This document shows positions 34,357-43,085 of a stretch of 64,000 nucleotides of DNA, one piece after another (the stretch's first letter is position 1; each line of letters begins with the position of its first letter). This DNA comes from CAWIVH01 sp963839475. Lineage in GTDB: Bacteria > Acidobacteriota > UBA6911. A program made the position numbers and the translations under genes. The DNA is taken from positions 310,001-374,000 of the forward strand of contig CAWIVH010000012.1 of assembly GCA_963839475.1 (NCBI GenBank), read 5' to 3'. The notes below the pieces were generated by a model. That model was not told the DNA's origin and did no database searches. It saw nothing but the letters and a program-made list of their open reading frames with translations.

Positions 34357-35748
34357 ATGAACAACCCTTCCAATGTCTCCACCACTCGTCGTGATTTCAT
34401 CCGAACCACCGGCAAACTGGCCGTTGTATCCGCCCTGGCGGATGTCGCTATTCCGCGCGTCCACGCAGCCGGCAGCGATCAGATTCAGATTGTCCTGATC
34501 GGGGCGGGGGGGCGCGGCACCGGCGCCGCTGCCAATGCCCTCTCAGTGAAGCGGGGCCCAGTCAAACTTGTTGCCGTAGCCGATGTATTTGAAGAGCGCC
34601 TCAAAAAAAGTCTCGGCAGCCTGGAAGAGAAGTTCCCGAAACAGGTGGATGTGCCCGCGGACCGGCGATTCATAGGAATCGACGCTTACAAGCAGGCAAT
34701 GGATTGTCTGAAACCGGGAGATATCGCCATTTTCGCAACGCCGCCGGTCTTCCGCTGGGTGCACTTCACTTACGCCATTGAAAAGGGTCTCAATGTTTTC
34801 ATGGAAAAGCCGGTTACCGTGGATGGCCCGACCAGCCGGCGCATGCTCAAGTTGGCCGAGGCCGCATCCGCCAAAAACCTGAAGGTCGGGGTGGGCTTGA
34901 TGTCACGCCACAGCCGCGCGCTGCAGGAGCTGGCGAAGCGGGTGCACAATGGCGATATCGGCGATATCATCCTGGAGCGCGGTTACAGGATGCACGCGCC
35001 CGGGGGATATTTCCAATCGCTGCCGAAACCTGCCGGCATCAGCGACCTCATGTACCAGGTGCAGCGTTTCCATAGTTTTATCTGGGCCAGCGGCGGCAAT
35101 TTCAGCGACTTTTACATCCATCACCTCGATCATCTGGGCTGGATGAAAAACTCCTGGCCGGTAAAGGCGCAGGGATTGGGCGGGAGACATTACCGGCAGA
35201 ATTCAGAGGGAATTACCTATGTTGACCAGAACTTCGATGTGTACTCGGTGGAATACACCTATGCCGACGGATCCAAGTTCTATTTCGATGGCCGCTGTAT
35301 GACCGGGTGCCAGCAAATCTATTCCAGCTACCTGCACGGATCCAAAGGCATGGCGATTGCGTCCAAGAACAGCGATTGCGGGATGCCGTCCAGCATCTAC
35401 AAAAGCCAGAATCCGGTGCCGGCGGACATGGTCTGGGAGTCCAGCGTGCGTCCGGAGGAAAAAGACCCCTACGTGAACGAATGGAATGACCTTATGGACG
35501 CCATCCGTGACGACAAGCCTTATAACGAGACCAAGCGCGGGGTTGAAGCCAGCCTGGTGGCCAACCTGGGCCGTATGGCCGCCCATACCGGGCGCGAGAT
35601 CACCTGGGAAGAAGCTCTCAACAGCGACCATGACATGGCGCCGGGTGTGGATAAATTCACGATGGATTCCCCTGCACCATTGACTGCCGATGCCAATGGC
35701 CGGTACCCGGTGCCTCAGCCCGGGATCGTCACCGAACGCGAGTATTAA
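34357..35748 (+). CDS. Gfo/Idh/MocA-family oxidoreductase with Tat signal
   Basis: This 463-residue protein starts with TTRRDFIRTTGKLAVVSALA, a twin-arginine signal. A Rossmann domain with IVLIGAGGRGTGAAANAL follows, then the catalytic-region EKPVTVD and the C-terminal alpha/beta domain with DLMYQVQRFHSFIW, HHLDHLGWMKN and PYNETKRGVEASL. These NAD(P)-binding enzymes oxidise or epimerise sugars and cyclitols or hydrolyse glycosidic bonds by a redox mechanism. Periplasmic members usually keep tightly bound NAD. It follows the Tat-URO-D-like gene and ends at a strong terminator. A second related gene is present at 54893-56167. Confidence 0.87.
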   Translation: MNNPSNVSTTRRDFIRTTGKLAVVSALADVAIPRVHAAGSDQIQIVLIGAGGRGTGAAANALSVKRGPVKLVAVADVFEERLKKSLGSLEEKFPKQVDVPADRRFIGIDAYKQAMDCLKPGDIAIFATPPVFRWVHFTYAIEKGLNVFMEKPVTVDGPTSRRMLKLAEAASAKNLKVGVGLMSRHSRALQELAKRVHNGDIGDIILERGYRMHAPGGYFQSLPKPAGISDLMYQVQRFHSFIWASGGNFSDFYIHHLDHLGWMKNSWPVKAQGLGGRHYRQNSEGITYVDQNFDVYSVEYTYADGSKFYFDGRCMTGCQQIYSSYLHGSKGMAIASKNSDCGMPSSIYKSQNPVPADMVWESSVRPEEKDPYVNEWNDLMDAIRDDKPYNETKRGVEASLVANLGRMAAHTGREITWEEALNSDHDMAPGVDKFTMDSPAPLTADANGRYPVPQPGIVTEREY

Positions 35749-35769
35749 GCATCCGGAGCACAGCGCAGA

Positions 35770-35808
35770 AGGTGCAAATGGAGCCATGCCATTTGCACCT
35801 TTTTTTTA
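35770..35808 (+). terminator. Strong intrinsic terminator
   Basis: A perfect 12-bp stem AGGTGCAAATGG (35770-35781) / CCATTTGCACCT (35789-35800) with a 7-nt loop is followed by at least seven T. It ends the URO-D/Gfo-Idh transcript just before the next start codon at 35821. Confidence 0.92.
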
Positions 35809-35820
35809 GAGGCTGCCCCC

Positions 35821-38127
35821 ATGAAAAAGGCTCAGGCTGTGCTGGTGTTTCTGCTCTTCACTTTTTCTGTGCGGGCCGGAGAAGTCGAATTCACCTACCT
35901 GGCGAGTGATCCTGGCGCTTCACGTGGATTGCAGCTGGTCGAGGATCCCAAGACTGCGCCAAGCGGCGTAGATTATTACCGCCGCACGGCGCTGTCGTTC
36001 CGGGTCACGGGCTCATTCCCTGCGGCTGCGGACCGTGCCTACCTCGTTATCGAGCACCAGGATAAAGGCCTGGGGCTCATCCACGTCGAATACGACCGGG
36101 ATCGGCCGGAAGACGACCGGATAGCCGAATCAAACCCGGCCTACACCGCTGCATCAGCGCAGGTCGGATACACAAGGCTCGACACGGGTAAAGCCCGCCG
36201 CGCCATATTCCGACTGGACAAACCGGCATTCCGCCACAGGCAGGCCGGCGATGCCGACTTCCGGATCCTGGGTTTGCGGGGACTGAACCAGCTAAGCCTG
36301 GTAAGCAGTCTGAAAGAGGGGGAGTGGGACCGCGCCGGAAAGGAGATTCCTGCCGCCGCCCCTCCTCGAATCAAACTGTCCCGTCCAATCCAGCTCGTGG
36401 TTTCAGCCGGCACAGACACCCCGACGCGGGAAGAGTTGCCGCTCGCTCTGGATCGCATGCGCGAATTCTGCCCGCTGGCATCCGTTCTCGGCTTTAAAGC
36501 GGTTGAGAGCTATGTGAAATGGAACTTTGCCGAAATGGAACAGGGGCGATTCGACTGGGGCTATTACGATACGATCGTAGCCGCTGCGAAACGGCACGGG
36601 CTTCAATGGTTTCCGCTGCTCATTGTGGGTTCGGCCTACACCCTGCCGGAATGGTTCCATGCCTCGCCTCTTAATATCGGGTTTGTCTGCCTGGAACACG
36701 GGCAGCGGAACGACATTCAATCGATCTTCTGCGAGAACCAGACACCGTTCGTCCGGGCTTTTTTAAAATCTTTCGGCGCTCACTTTGAACCGACCGGATC
36801 GCTGCTGGGCGTCCGCCTGGGACCCAGCGGCAACTACGGCGAGTCCCAATATCCCGCCGGCGGCAATTGGGGCTACAAATGGCAGCAGCAGCACATTCAT
36901 ATTGGCTGGTGGGCGGGTGACAGCTATGCTTCCCCTCATTTTCAGAGCTTCCTGATCAAAAAGTATCAGGATATCAGCTCTTTGAACCGCGCCTGGGGGG
37001 AAGCCTTCCCTTCCTTTGCCGGGATCGGCACTTTCATCCCGCAGTTCGCCGATAGCAAGCGCAGGCGGCTTGACATGGTGGATTGGTATATGGGGGCCAT
37101 GACGGAGTGGTGCGAGAGGTGGGCCGTATGGGCCAGGGAATCGATGCCACAAACCGAAATCTACCAATCCGCGGGCGGATGGGGCTTTGTCGAATCAGGT
37201 ACGGATTTCACGGATCAAACAAAAAGCATGGTGAAAGTTCGGGGTGGAATACGCGCAACCAACGAAACTGACAGCTATGCCCAGAATTTCTACGCCACGA
37301 GGATGATGTCGTCGGCCGCCCGTTTCTACGGAGTTCCGTTCGGGACCGAGCCAGCCAGCTTCGGCTCGGCCCGCGGAGTAGCAGCTCGCGTGTACAATAT
37401 TCTCGTCAACAATGGTCAGCACCTGTTCTTTTACTTTGGAAACCTGCTCGACAACGACCAGGCTATCGACAAGTGGCTCGAGACGGCGCCGCTGCTGGAC
37501 CGCAGGGAAGATCCTTTCATCGAAGTTGCAGCCCTCTATCCCGACACCAAATCCAAGCTCGATGACGCCGTATTCCGTAACCTCTATGCCTTTGCCTTTA
37601 ACCAGCGTGCCGCGGCCCTGCGTCCTCATTTGGATTTCGACTTTTGCAGTGAACAGATGGTGCGCGACGGCGCCCTCTCACGCTATAAGGTCCTGCTGTT
37701 TCTCTGGAGTGACATTGTCGAGGCGGATGTGCTCCGGGCTATCGACCGCTGGGTGCAAAAGGGGGGGATAGTCATTTACCCGTACTGGAGCCGCACGCCC
37801 CTCGGAACAGTTGAAGATGACTTCAGCGTCTACAACCGCTGGCTTCGCGGCGAAACCGGATCCGGGGAGGTGATATTTTACCGGGGCGATCGGGAGCCGC
37901 CTCATCGCTACGCCGATTTCATCAAGCAGAGGCTTGAGAACGAACCCTCACTCGACCACCGGACAAAGCGGATGATCCAGGCAAAAAAGCCGGCGGAAGT
38001 CTACGTAAGCGTCCTGCAGAGCGGCACACTTGCGGTGCTCAACTATAACGACAACCCGGTGCAGATTCAGCCACCCGGATCCAAGGCCATCACTTTGCAG
38101 GCCTATGGCATTCGCCTGGTCCAGTGA
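35821..38127 (+). CDS. Exported glycoside-hydrolase-like TIM-barrel protein (GH14/GH42-like)
   Basis: The 768-residue precursor has a signal peptide (MKKAQAVLVFLLFTFSVRA) and an N-terminal beta-rich domain (~20-185). A TIM barrel starts with the region around RMREFCPLASVLGFKAVESYVKW, where KWNFAEMEQGRFDW is typical of clan GH-A beta-galactosidases and beta-amylases. The segment GPSGNYGESQYP, with Glu341, resembles the beta-amylase GPAGE block and is a candidate acid/base. Later parts resemble the GH42 amidotransferase-like domain (VLLFLWSDIVEADVLRAID) and a small C-terminal beta domain. Substrate is not predictable. It starts 13 bp after the upstream terminator, so its promoter may overlap the terminator or the preceding gene. 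Confidence 0.6.
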   Translation: MKKAQAVLVFLLFTFSVRAGEVEFTYLASDPGASRGLQLVEDPKTAPSGVDYYRRTALSFRVTGSFPAAADRAYLVIEHQDKGLGLIHVEYDRDRPEDDRIAESNPAYTAASAQVGYTRLDTGKARRAIFRLDKPAFRHRQAGDADFRILGLRGLNQLSLVSSLKEGEWDRAGKEIPAAAPPRIKLSRPIQLVVSAGTDTPTREELPLALDRMREFCPLASVLGFKAVESYVKWNFAEMEQGRFDWGYYDTIVAAAKRHGLQWFPLLIVGSAYTLPEWFHASPLNIGFVCLEHGQRNDIQSIFCENQTPFVRAFLKSFGAHFEPTGSLLGVRLGPSGNYGESQYPAGGNWGYKWQQQHIHIGWWAGDSYASPHFQSFLIKKYQDISSLNRAWGEAFPSFAGIGTFIPQFADSKRRRLDMVDWYMGAMTEWCERWAVWARESMPQTEIYQSAGGWGFVESGTDFTDQTKSMVKVRGGIRATNETDSYAQNFYATRMMSSAARFYGVPFGTEPASFGSARGVAARVYNILVNNGQHLFFYFGNLLDNDQAIDKWLETAPLLDRREDPFIEVAALYPDTKSKLDDAVFRNLYAFAFNQRAAALRPHLDFDFCSEQMVRDGALSRYKVLLFLWSDIVEADVLRAIDRWVQKGGIVIYPYWSRTPLGTVEDDFSVYNRWLRGETGSGEVIFYRGDREPPHRYADFIKQRLENEPSLDHRTKRMIQAKKPAEVYVSVLQSGTLAVLNYNDNPVQIQPPGSKAITLQAYGIRLVQ

Positions 38128-38496
38128 GCCCTTCGGAAATAACATCTGGATCGGGGATTCATCCCGGACATGGTCTTTTCACCCGGCAGCGGCCAAAGAG
38201 AGTGTATGAACGCAGGGCAGGTTGTCAGGTAAGAGCGAACGATTCAAAGGGAAGAGGAAATCTAGCGGGGACGGTCCGGGCTGAAGAGGCTGTCGCAAAA
38301 CCTGAAAACGATGCATTATGGATCGGGCCTTCAGCCCTTTCGAATGAATCCGCACGGAGATTGGCTGGAATAGAGCCGGCACGCGCGGCCGCCGCTGTCC
38401 AATGAAGCGTCACGTTTAATAATCTGGGATAACCACGTATGGCGCTCAGATGGGTATTTCAGAAGGGACTCGGAAACGGGCTGCATTCAAGGACAG
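38128..38496. other. Convergent intergenic region with an inverted repeat
   Basis: There is no convincing gene in 369 bp between two converging genes. GGGCTGAAG (38278-38286) pairs with CTTCAGCCC (38329-38337) across a 42-bp loop; AGGCTGTCGCAAAA right after the left arm is reminiscent of insertion-sequence ends, but no transposase or second end is visible. A short open frame on the plus strand here has no ribosome-binding site. Confidence 0.5.
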
Positions 38497-40947
38497 TTAA
38501 CGGGCCAGAGCTATCTTGAGTTTCAGGGCCTCGATGTATCCCTTCGGACCGGCGAAGAGATTCGGCGGAAAACGGCGGAAGCGGATCATTTCACGATAGA
38601 TGTCGTCCTGTTTCTGCAGGTCCAGGCCGAGACCCGCCAGATATTGCAGCCTGAGGTTTCCGTCGAGGTTGACCTGGGCATCCCGCAGCCAGAGCGTGAA
38701 ATCGCTCCCGCTTCCACCAAAGGTGGAAAAGAGATCGACTGCCGAGTGGATGCCGATTTCTCCCAGGGACAACACAACCGGAGCATAATCGGGCCTTCGC
38801 AGCCTCTGTTCGATCCGCAATAAATCGATTGTCTTGGGCCCTGCTTGACCGAGCAACACCAGGTCGTATCCCTCGCCCTCCTCGGCATTGCACCACACGG
38901 TGCCCTCAGGGAAAGCCTCGAAAAAAGTCGCAAATTCACTTTTGACCGCATCCAGGTTGGACTGGTAAAGCTGCACAAAAACAGTCACCACGCCTCCGGG
39001 ATTCAGCCGCTGTTTCAGAATTTCGAAAAACTCGCGGGTGTAAAGCGTCGCGGCGCCTTTGACCCAGGGGTCAAACGGGTCTGATGTTATAGCGTCGAAC
39101 TTTTCGTGGGTGGTCAGGGCAAAATGTCGCGCGTCATCGATTTCCACATGCACCTTGGGATTTCGGACAACATTAAAATTGTGCTGTCCGAAATAGGTTG
39201 AAACCACCTGCGGAACCAAGCGCTCTATCTCCACGATGGTCACACGGTCTACTGCAGGGTCAATGCTGACCGAACCGGCAGTCACGCCCGCGCCGCAGCC
39301 GATGACCATGACCGAGCGGGGCGATTCCGGCACCAGGGTCGTCAAGTGGCCAAGCATGCGCTGCAGCCGCATGTCGCGGGGCTCGCTCGAGGCCTGGATT
39401 TTCCCGGCGTTGTGGTAATTCAGAACTCCATCCGGCATCAAGCTCACAGCCATGGAAGAACTCAGCCCTTCTCCCACGTAAATCACCTCTCCGAACGTTT
39501 CCGAAAATCGGGCCGCATACCGTCCATAGGCAACCAGGGGACCCGGAACGGGAGCAGCCAACACGTAAAACCAGGTCGCGAGGCCAAGCGCTACCACGGA
39601 TCCGGCAGCGCTTCCAAGCCTTGCCCCTGCAGCGCGGCCGCGGTCGAATGCCGACGGCAGCCAGACCAGCAGGGCTCCGGCAACTGTGATGCCGGTCATG
39701 ATGCGCTGGGCCCCTTGCGTCCCCACGTGGCTAAAGACCCATAGAGAAGCAGCCAGCGCCCCAAGAATCGCGCCGGCGGTGTTGGCGGCATAAACTGCCC
39801 CGGCAAGGCGCCCCGGATCCCCCCGGCGCGCAACCAAGCCGGCTAACGCCAGCGGAAAACTCGCCCCCCAAAGGCAAGCCGAAGGAAAAACCGCGATCAG
39901 GCATTTGGCGATATCGGCCAGAAACCTCATCTCCGGCCGGGATAAAATTTGCGGCAACGGCGCCCGATAGGGCAGCAGGATTGTAATGGCATAGACCGCC
40001 CATGCCATTCCTGCCAGCAACAGCAACTGGCACAAGCCAAAGACGAAGCGCGGATCAGATTTTGTCCGCGAGATCGCCGAGCCGGCTGCGCTGCCCATGC
40101 CTATGCCTGCAAGAAAGGCCGCCAGGATCAGAGCGAATGTATAAACCGTCCCTCCCAGCAAAAGCGACAGCAGCCTCGTCCAAACCACTTCGGCCATCAG
40201 AGCAGTCATCCCCGAAAACGCGATCGCCAAAAGTATGGTGTACGATCCCCTCACGACCGGTTCGGTCGGCGCGAAAACCTGCGAGATTTCGCCCCTGTCA
40301 GGATTTGCCGCTGCCAGTCCCCATGCTGCCGCGGCAACGAGAAGGTTGAGGCCTGCTGCAGCGGCCGTCGCGACAGTCACGTCATGGACACGCAAAAGAT
40401 AAAATCCTGAGAGCAGGCTGCCGCAAACCGCACCAAGGGTGTTGCCACCATAAAAATAGCCCAGCCGGGCCATGCCTCTCCTTGACGATTCCACACTTCG
40501 CGCGACCGCGGGAAGGGTTGCGCCCATCAGCAAGGTCGGAGGCAGGAGAAAAGCAACGGACAACAATCCGCGAAGAATTAATCCTAGGATCCCCGATCCG
40601 CCGGCCGAGGCATAAAATCGGCCCGCGGGGGGCAAGGCCCAGAGAATCAGCAGCCCGAAACAGCCTATCCCCAGTTCCAGCAGGGCATAGACTTTTAGCG
40701 GGTGCCTCAGGGGAGAAACAACGCGGGGCAAAAGGAGGCTACCGGCGCACATCCCGCCCATAAAGGTTGCCAGCAGCAGACCCATCGAAACCGCCGAAGA
40801 ACCGATGATCAGCTCCAGCAATTCAAACCAGACCACCTCGTAGATCAGGGCCGCGCACCCGCTGGCGAGAAACAGCAACAGCAAAACAGGGAAACCCCTC
40901 ATAGGCACGGCAAATCCTTCGGCAGTTACTGGTTCGGTTGGACTCAT
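38497..40947 (-). CDS. Fused polytopic membrane/spermidine-synthase-like protein
   Basis: From the ATG at 40947 the product is 816 residues (a TTG at 41004 is a less likely start). The N-terminal ~520 residues contain about 12-14 hydrophobic helices in two similar halves (GCAALIYEVVWFELL near the start and GMTALMAEVVWTRLL in the middle). The C-terminal ~290 residues are a Rossmann methyltransferase fold of the spermidine synthase type (VMVIGCGAGVTAGSV, VTIVEIERLVP, VHVEIDDARHFAL, AITSDPFDPW, LYTREFFEILKQRLNPGG). Such fusions are widespread and uncharacterised; polyamine aminopropyl transfer is not established. It stands alone, diverging from an SGNH hydrolase gene. Confidence 0.83.
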   Translation of the reverse strand: MSPTEPVTAEGFAVPMRGFPVLLLLFLASGCAALIYEVVWFELLELIIGSSAVSMGLLLATFMGGMCAGSLLLPRVVSPLRHPLKVYALLELGIGCFGLLILWALPPAGRFYASAGGSGILGLILRGLLSVAFLLPPTLLMGATLPAVARSVESSRRGMARLGYFYGGNTLGAVCGSLLSGFYLLRVHDVTVATAAAAGLNLLVAAAAWGLAAANPDRGEISQVFAPTEPVVRGSYTILLAIAFSGMTALMAEVVWTRLLSLLLGGTVYTFALILAAFLAGIGMGSAAGSAISRTKSDPRFVFGLCQLLLLAGMAWAVYAITILLPYRAPLPQILSRPEMRFLADIAKCLIAVFPSACLWGASFPLALAGLVARRGDPGRLAGAVYAANTAGAILGALAASLWVFSHVGTQGAQRIMTGITVAGALLVWLPSAFDRGRAAGARLGSAAGSVVALGLATWFYVLAAPVPGPLVAYGRYAARFSETFGEVIYVGEGLSSSMAVSLMPDGVLNYHNAGKIQASSEPRDMRLQRMLGHLTTLVPESPRSVMVIGCGAGVTAGSVSIDPAVDRVTIVEIERLVPQVVSTYFGQHNFNVVRNPKVHVEIDDARHFALTTHEKFDAITSDPFDPWVKGAATLYTREFFEILKQRLNPGGVVTVFVQLYQSNLDAVKSEFATFFEAFPEGTVWCNAEEGEGYDLVLLGQAGPKTIDLLRIEQRLRRPDYAPVVLSLGEIGIHSAVDLFSTFGGSGSDFTLWLRDAQVNLDGNLRLQYLAGLGLDLQKQDDIYREMIRFRRFPPNLFAGPKGYIEALKLKIALAR

Positions 40948-41311
40948 TTCGGGCGGAAACTCCAGGCTGATCGTTAATTTGCAGTCGGGATTCCCCGACG
41001 GCAAGGATATTTAGCTTCCTGGCTGGTTTACTCGGTTTCCCAATGATGGTTGCCGGGCAGTCGCTCAACAGGATCAGAAGTTGCATCAGCCACAGGGGAA
41101 TCACATGGCGTATTAACACCGCTCCATTTTAAGGATGATTCACGAGAAAGAGCAAAAGGAAACTTGCTTATTGAAAACAGCCTCATTCCATGAACCGCGC
41201 AAACGTCGAGAAGTTATTGCGGTGCAATATGAGTCCCAACCAGGATATCGTAGAAAACCGGCGCCAGAGACCAGAGGCTCAAGAAGCAGACGAAACTGGA
41301 GGAGCGGAATC
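40948..41311. other. Divergent intergenic region, no gene seen
   Basis: About 364 bp separate the fused spermidine-synthase-like gene and the SGNH hydrolase gene. The plus-strand frame is open from 41135 but the protein starts at 41312, where the signal peptide and a good Shine-Dalgarno are. I see no clear promoter or operator. Confidence 0.45.
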
Positions 41312-42052
41312 ATGCAACAACAATCTTTGCGGAGAGGATACAGTAGAAGCGCTGCCTATTGGCTGATATGGACCGCCGCCATCGTCCTGACATTTCCCCG
41401 GCTGTGGGCACAGAAGCCGATTGAGCCCGCTGCATCCTCTTCGCAACAGCATCGTTTCGCGGATCAGATCAAAGAGTACCTCGATGGCGACACCCTGCAT
41501 CCGCCGCCTGCCGGAGGAGTTTTGTTTACCGGAAGCAGCATTTTCCGGAGATGGACGGATCTCGGAAGTCACATGGCTCCGCTTCCCGCATTCAACCGGG
41601 CGTTCGGTGGCTCAAGAACCGACGAGGTGCTTTATTACATGGACAAGATCGTCCTGCCCTACAAGCCAAAAATAATTGTCTATTACTGCGGCAGCAACGA
41701 TGTGAACGCCGGAGCGGCGGCGGAAGCGATTTTTTCCAATTTCAAAAAATTCACGGAGCGGGTAGACGAAAAATTGCCCGGGACCCGTATCTTTTTCGTT
41801 TCCATCATTCGTGCACCCCAGAAAAAGGACTGGTGGAACATCGTGGACCAGGCCAACAGCATGGTCCAGGCATTCTGCGCCAATTCCAAACGGGTTGCCT
41901 ACATAGACATCAATCCGGTGGTTTTCGACAATAACGGTAATCCGTTAACGAATCTCTACCTGGACGACATGCTCCATTACAAACCGGAGGCCTACCTGGA
42001 ATTCACCAGGATCATCAAGCCCATCCTCGAATCAGCCTGGAGCCGCCCCTGA
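41312..42052 (+). CDS. Exported SGNH/GDSL-like hydrolase
   Basis: I use the ATG at 41312 with CTGGAGGAG upstream; it yields 246 residues with a signal peptide (YWLIWTAAIVLTFPRLWAQ). The SGNH blocks are present: block I as VLFTGSSIFRRW (nucleophile Ser in GSS rather than GDS), block II GGSRTDEV with the oxyanion glycine, block III CGSNDVNAG, and block V DDMLHYKP with the catalytic Asp-x-x-His. The enzyme probably removes acyl or acetyl groups from carbohydrate or lipid outside the cytoplasm. It is monocistronic by spacing. Confidence 0.85.
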   Translation: MQQQSLRRGYSRSAAYWLIWTAAIVLTFPRLWAQKPIEPAASSSQQHRFADQIKEYLDGDTLHPPPAGGVLFTGSSIFRRWTDLGSHMAPLPAFNRAFGGSRTDEVLYYMDKIVLPYKPKIIVYYCGSNDVNAGAAAEAIFSNFKKFTERVDEKLPGTRIFFVSIIRAPQKKDWWNIVDQANSMVQAFCANSKRVAYIDINPVVFDNNGNPLTNLYLDDMLHYKPEAYLEFTRIIKPILESAWSRP

Positions 42053-42464
42053 GAATCAGGCTGCTTACAGAGCACTGAGGACCACCAGGGCAAACGCAAC
42101 CGCACGCCAAGTCCGCAATTCAGCCTGGAGGCCAACCCCACAAAGAACACGGATTTCCGCCTGTCCATTCCGATTCTCCGTACCGCAAAGCCAGATTCAA
42201 AACAAGTGTCATCCAATCAGTTTTGGCGTATGATGAAAACCGGTTTGTAGTCGGTTTGGCGCGCCAAAACCTGCACGGCTTCTGGTGGTTTTTGGGGGTC
42301 AGGATTTTTGCATGGATCGCAGATCCAAACGGTAAAAACAGCTGAGAAGACTCGAAGGAGTATAGATCGCGCCAAAGGGGATTTGAAATAGACTCCGGCA
42401 TGAAATTAACGAACGAGAGTAAATCCATTGCTGATGTGATTGCATCCATACGAAAGGGGATTTT
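42053..42464. other. Intergenic region with a 14-bp perfect palindrome
   Basis: There is no gene in 412 bp. TTTGGCGCGCCAAA at 42255-42268 is a perfect palindrome, extended with one bulge by GG/CC on the flanks, and could be an operator for the following small exported protein. No clear promoter elements were identified. Confidence 0.45.
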
Positions 42465-42986
42465 ATGAATCGCAAAAGAATTCTTGTGTTGGCTGCTGTA
42501 GTTCTCGCAGCCGTCCTAGCGGTTTTTATGACTCATTCCATGACTGCTAAAGCTCAGAACTATATGTTCAATCCGGTTGGAACATGGTACGGCAATGCCA
42601 AGCCGCTCGTTCTGCCAAATCCTCTCGTTGAAGTTGTTATGATGCCAACCTTTTTCGCTGACGGCAACGTTATCGCAAACGACTCCCACGAGACTACCAA
42701 TCCACACACCACCGCCCACGGCAGATGGATTTCTACCGGCCCCACCAGCATTCAGGCAACCTTTATATGGATGAATCTGGACAGCAAGGCGGCAAACGGG
42801 TTGGGTGGCTATTTCAAGATCCGTCTTACTGCATACGCCAAATCACCAAACACGGACAGCCTCGGTGGACAGCTTAACGTCTGGCTATTTCCTCCGGGAA
42901 CCGATCCGCTGGATCCGACCGACAAGGGAGGGATCTTCGCCGGGACCTTCGGCATTGAACAGCTTCGCCGCGTAAAGGCTGAATAG
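42465..42986 (+). CDS. Small exported protein of unknown function
   Basis: The 173-residue product has a good AAAGGGG ribosome-binding site and a signal peptide (MNRKRILVLAAVVLAAVLAV, ending near TAKAQ). The mature part looks like a small beta-barrel, starting FNPVGTWYGNAKPL, with HTTAHGRWISTGPTS, ATFIWMNLD and GGIFAGTFGIEQLRRV. The GTW opening and closing strand suggest a lipocalin-like fold, but this is only a guess. It is transcribed alone and converges with the PfkB-type kinase gene. Confidence 0.65.
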   Translation: MNRKRILVLAAVVLAAVLAVFMTHSMTAKAQNYMFNPVGTWYGNAKPLVLPNPLVEVVMMPTFFADGNVIANDSHETTNPHTTAHGRWISTGPTSIQATFIWMNLDSKAANGLGGYFKIRLTAYAKSPNTDSLGGQLNVWLFPPGTDPLDPTDKGGIFAGTFGIEQLRRVKAE

Positions 42987-43021
42987 GCCGGCGGTTTTTT
43001 GGCCTGCAATTCCGACGCACT

Positions 43022-43046
43022 GCAGCGCTCCTGATCGGGGCGCTGC
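43022..43046. other. Hairpin between converging genes
   Basis: GCAGCGC (43022-43028) pairs with GCGCTGC (43040-43046); three more pairs, one a G-T, extend the stem to a TGATC loop. It lies between the small exported protein and the kinase and may mark the end of both transcripts, although no T-run follows. Confidence 0.5.
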
Positions 43047-43085
43047 GGTGCCGCGCATCCATCAGAATGCATTCCTGCAGATGAA

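Noticed and set aside
38124..38405. 93-codon frame after the glycoside-hydrolase-like gene
   Set aside because: It overlaps the preceding stop, has no ribosome-binding site and no protein-like composition.
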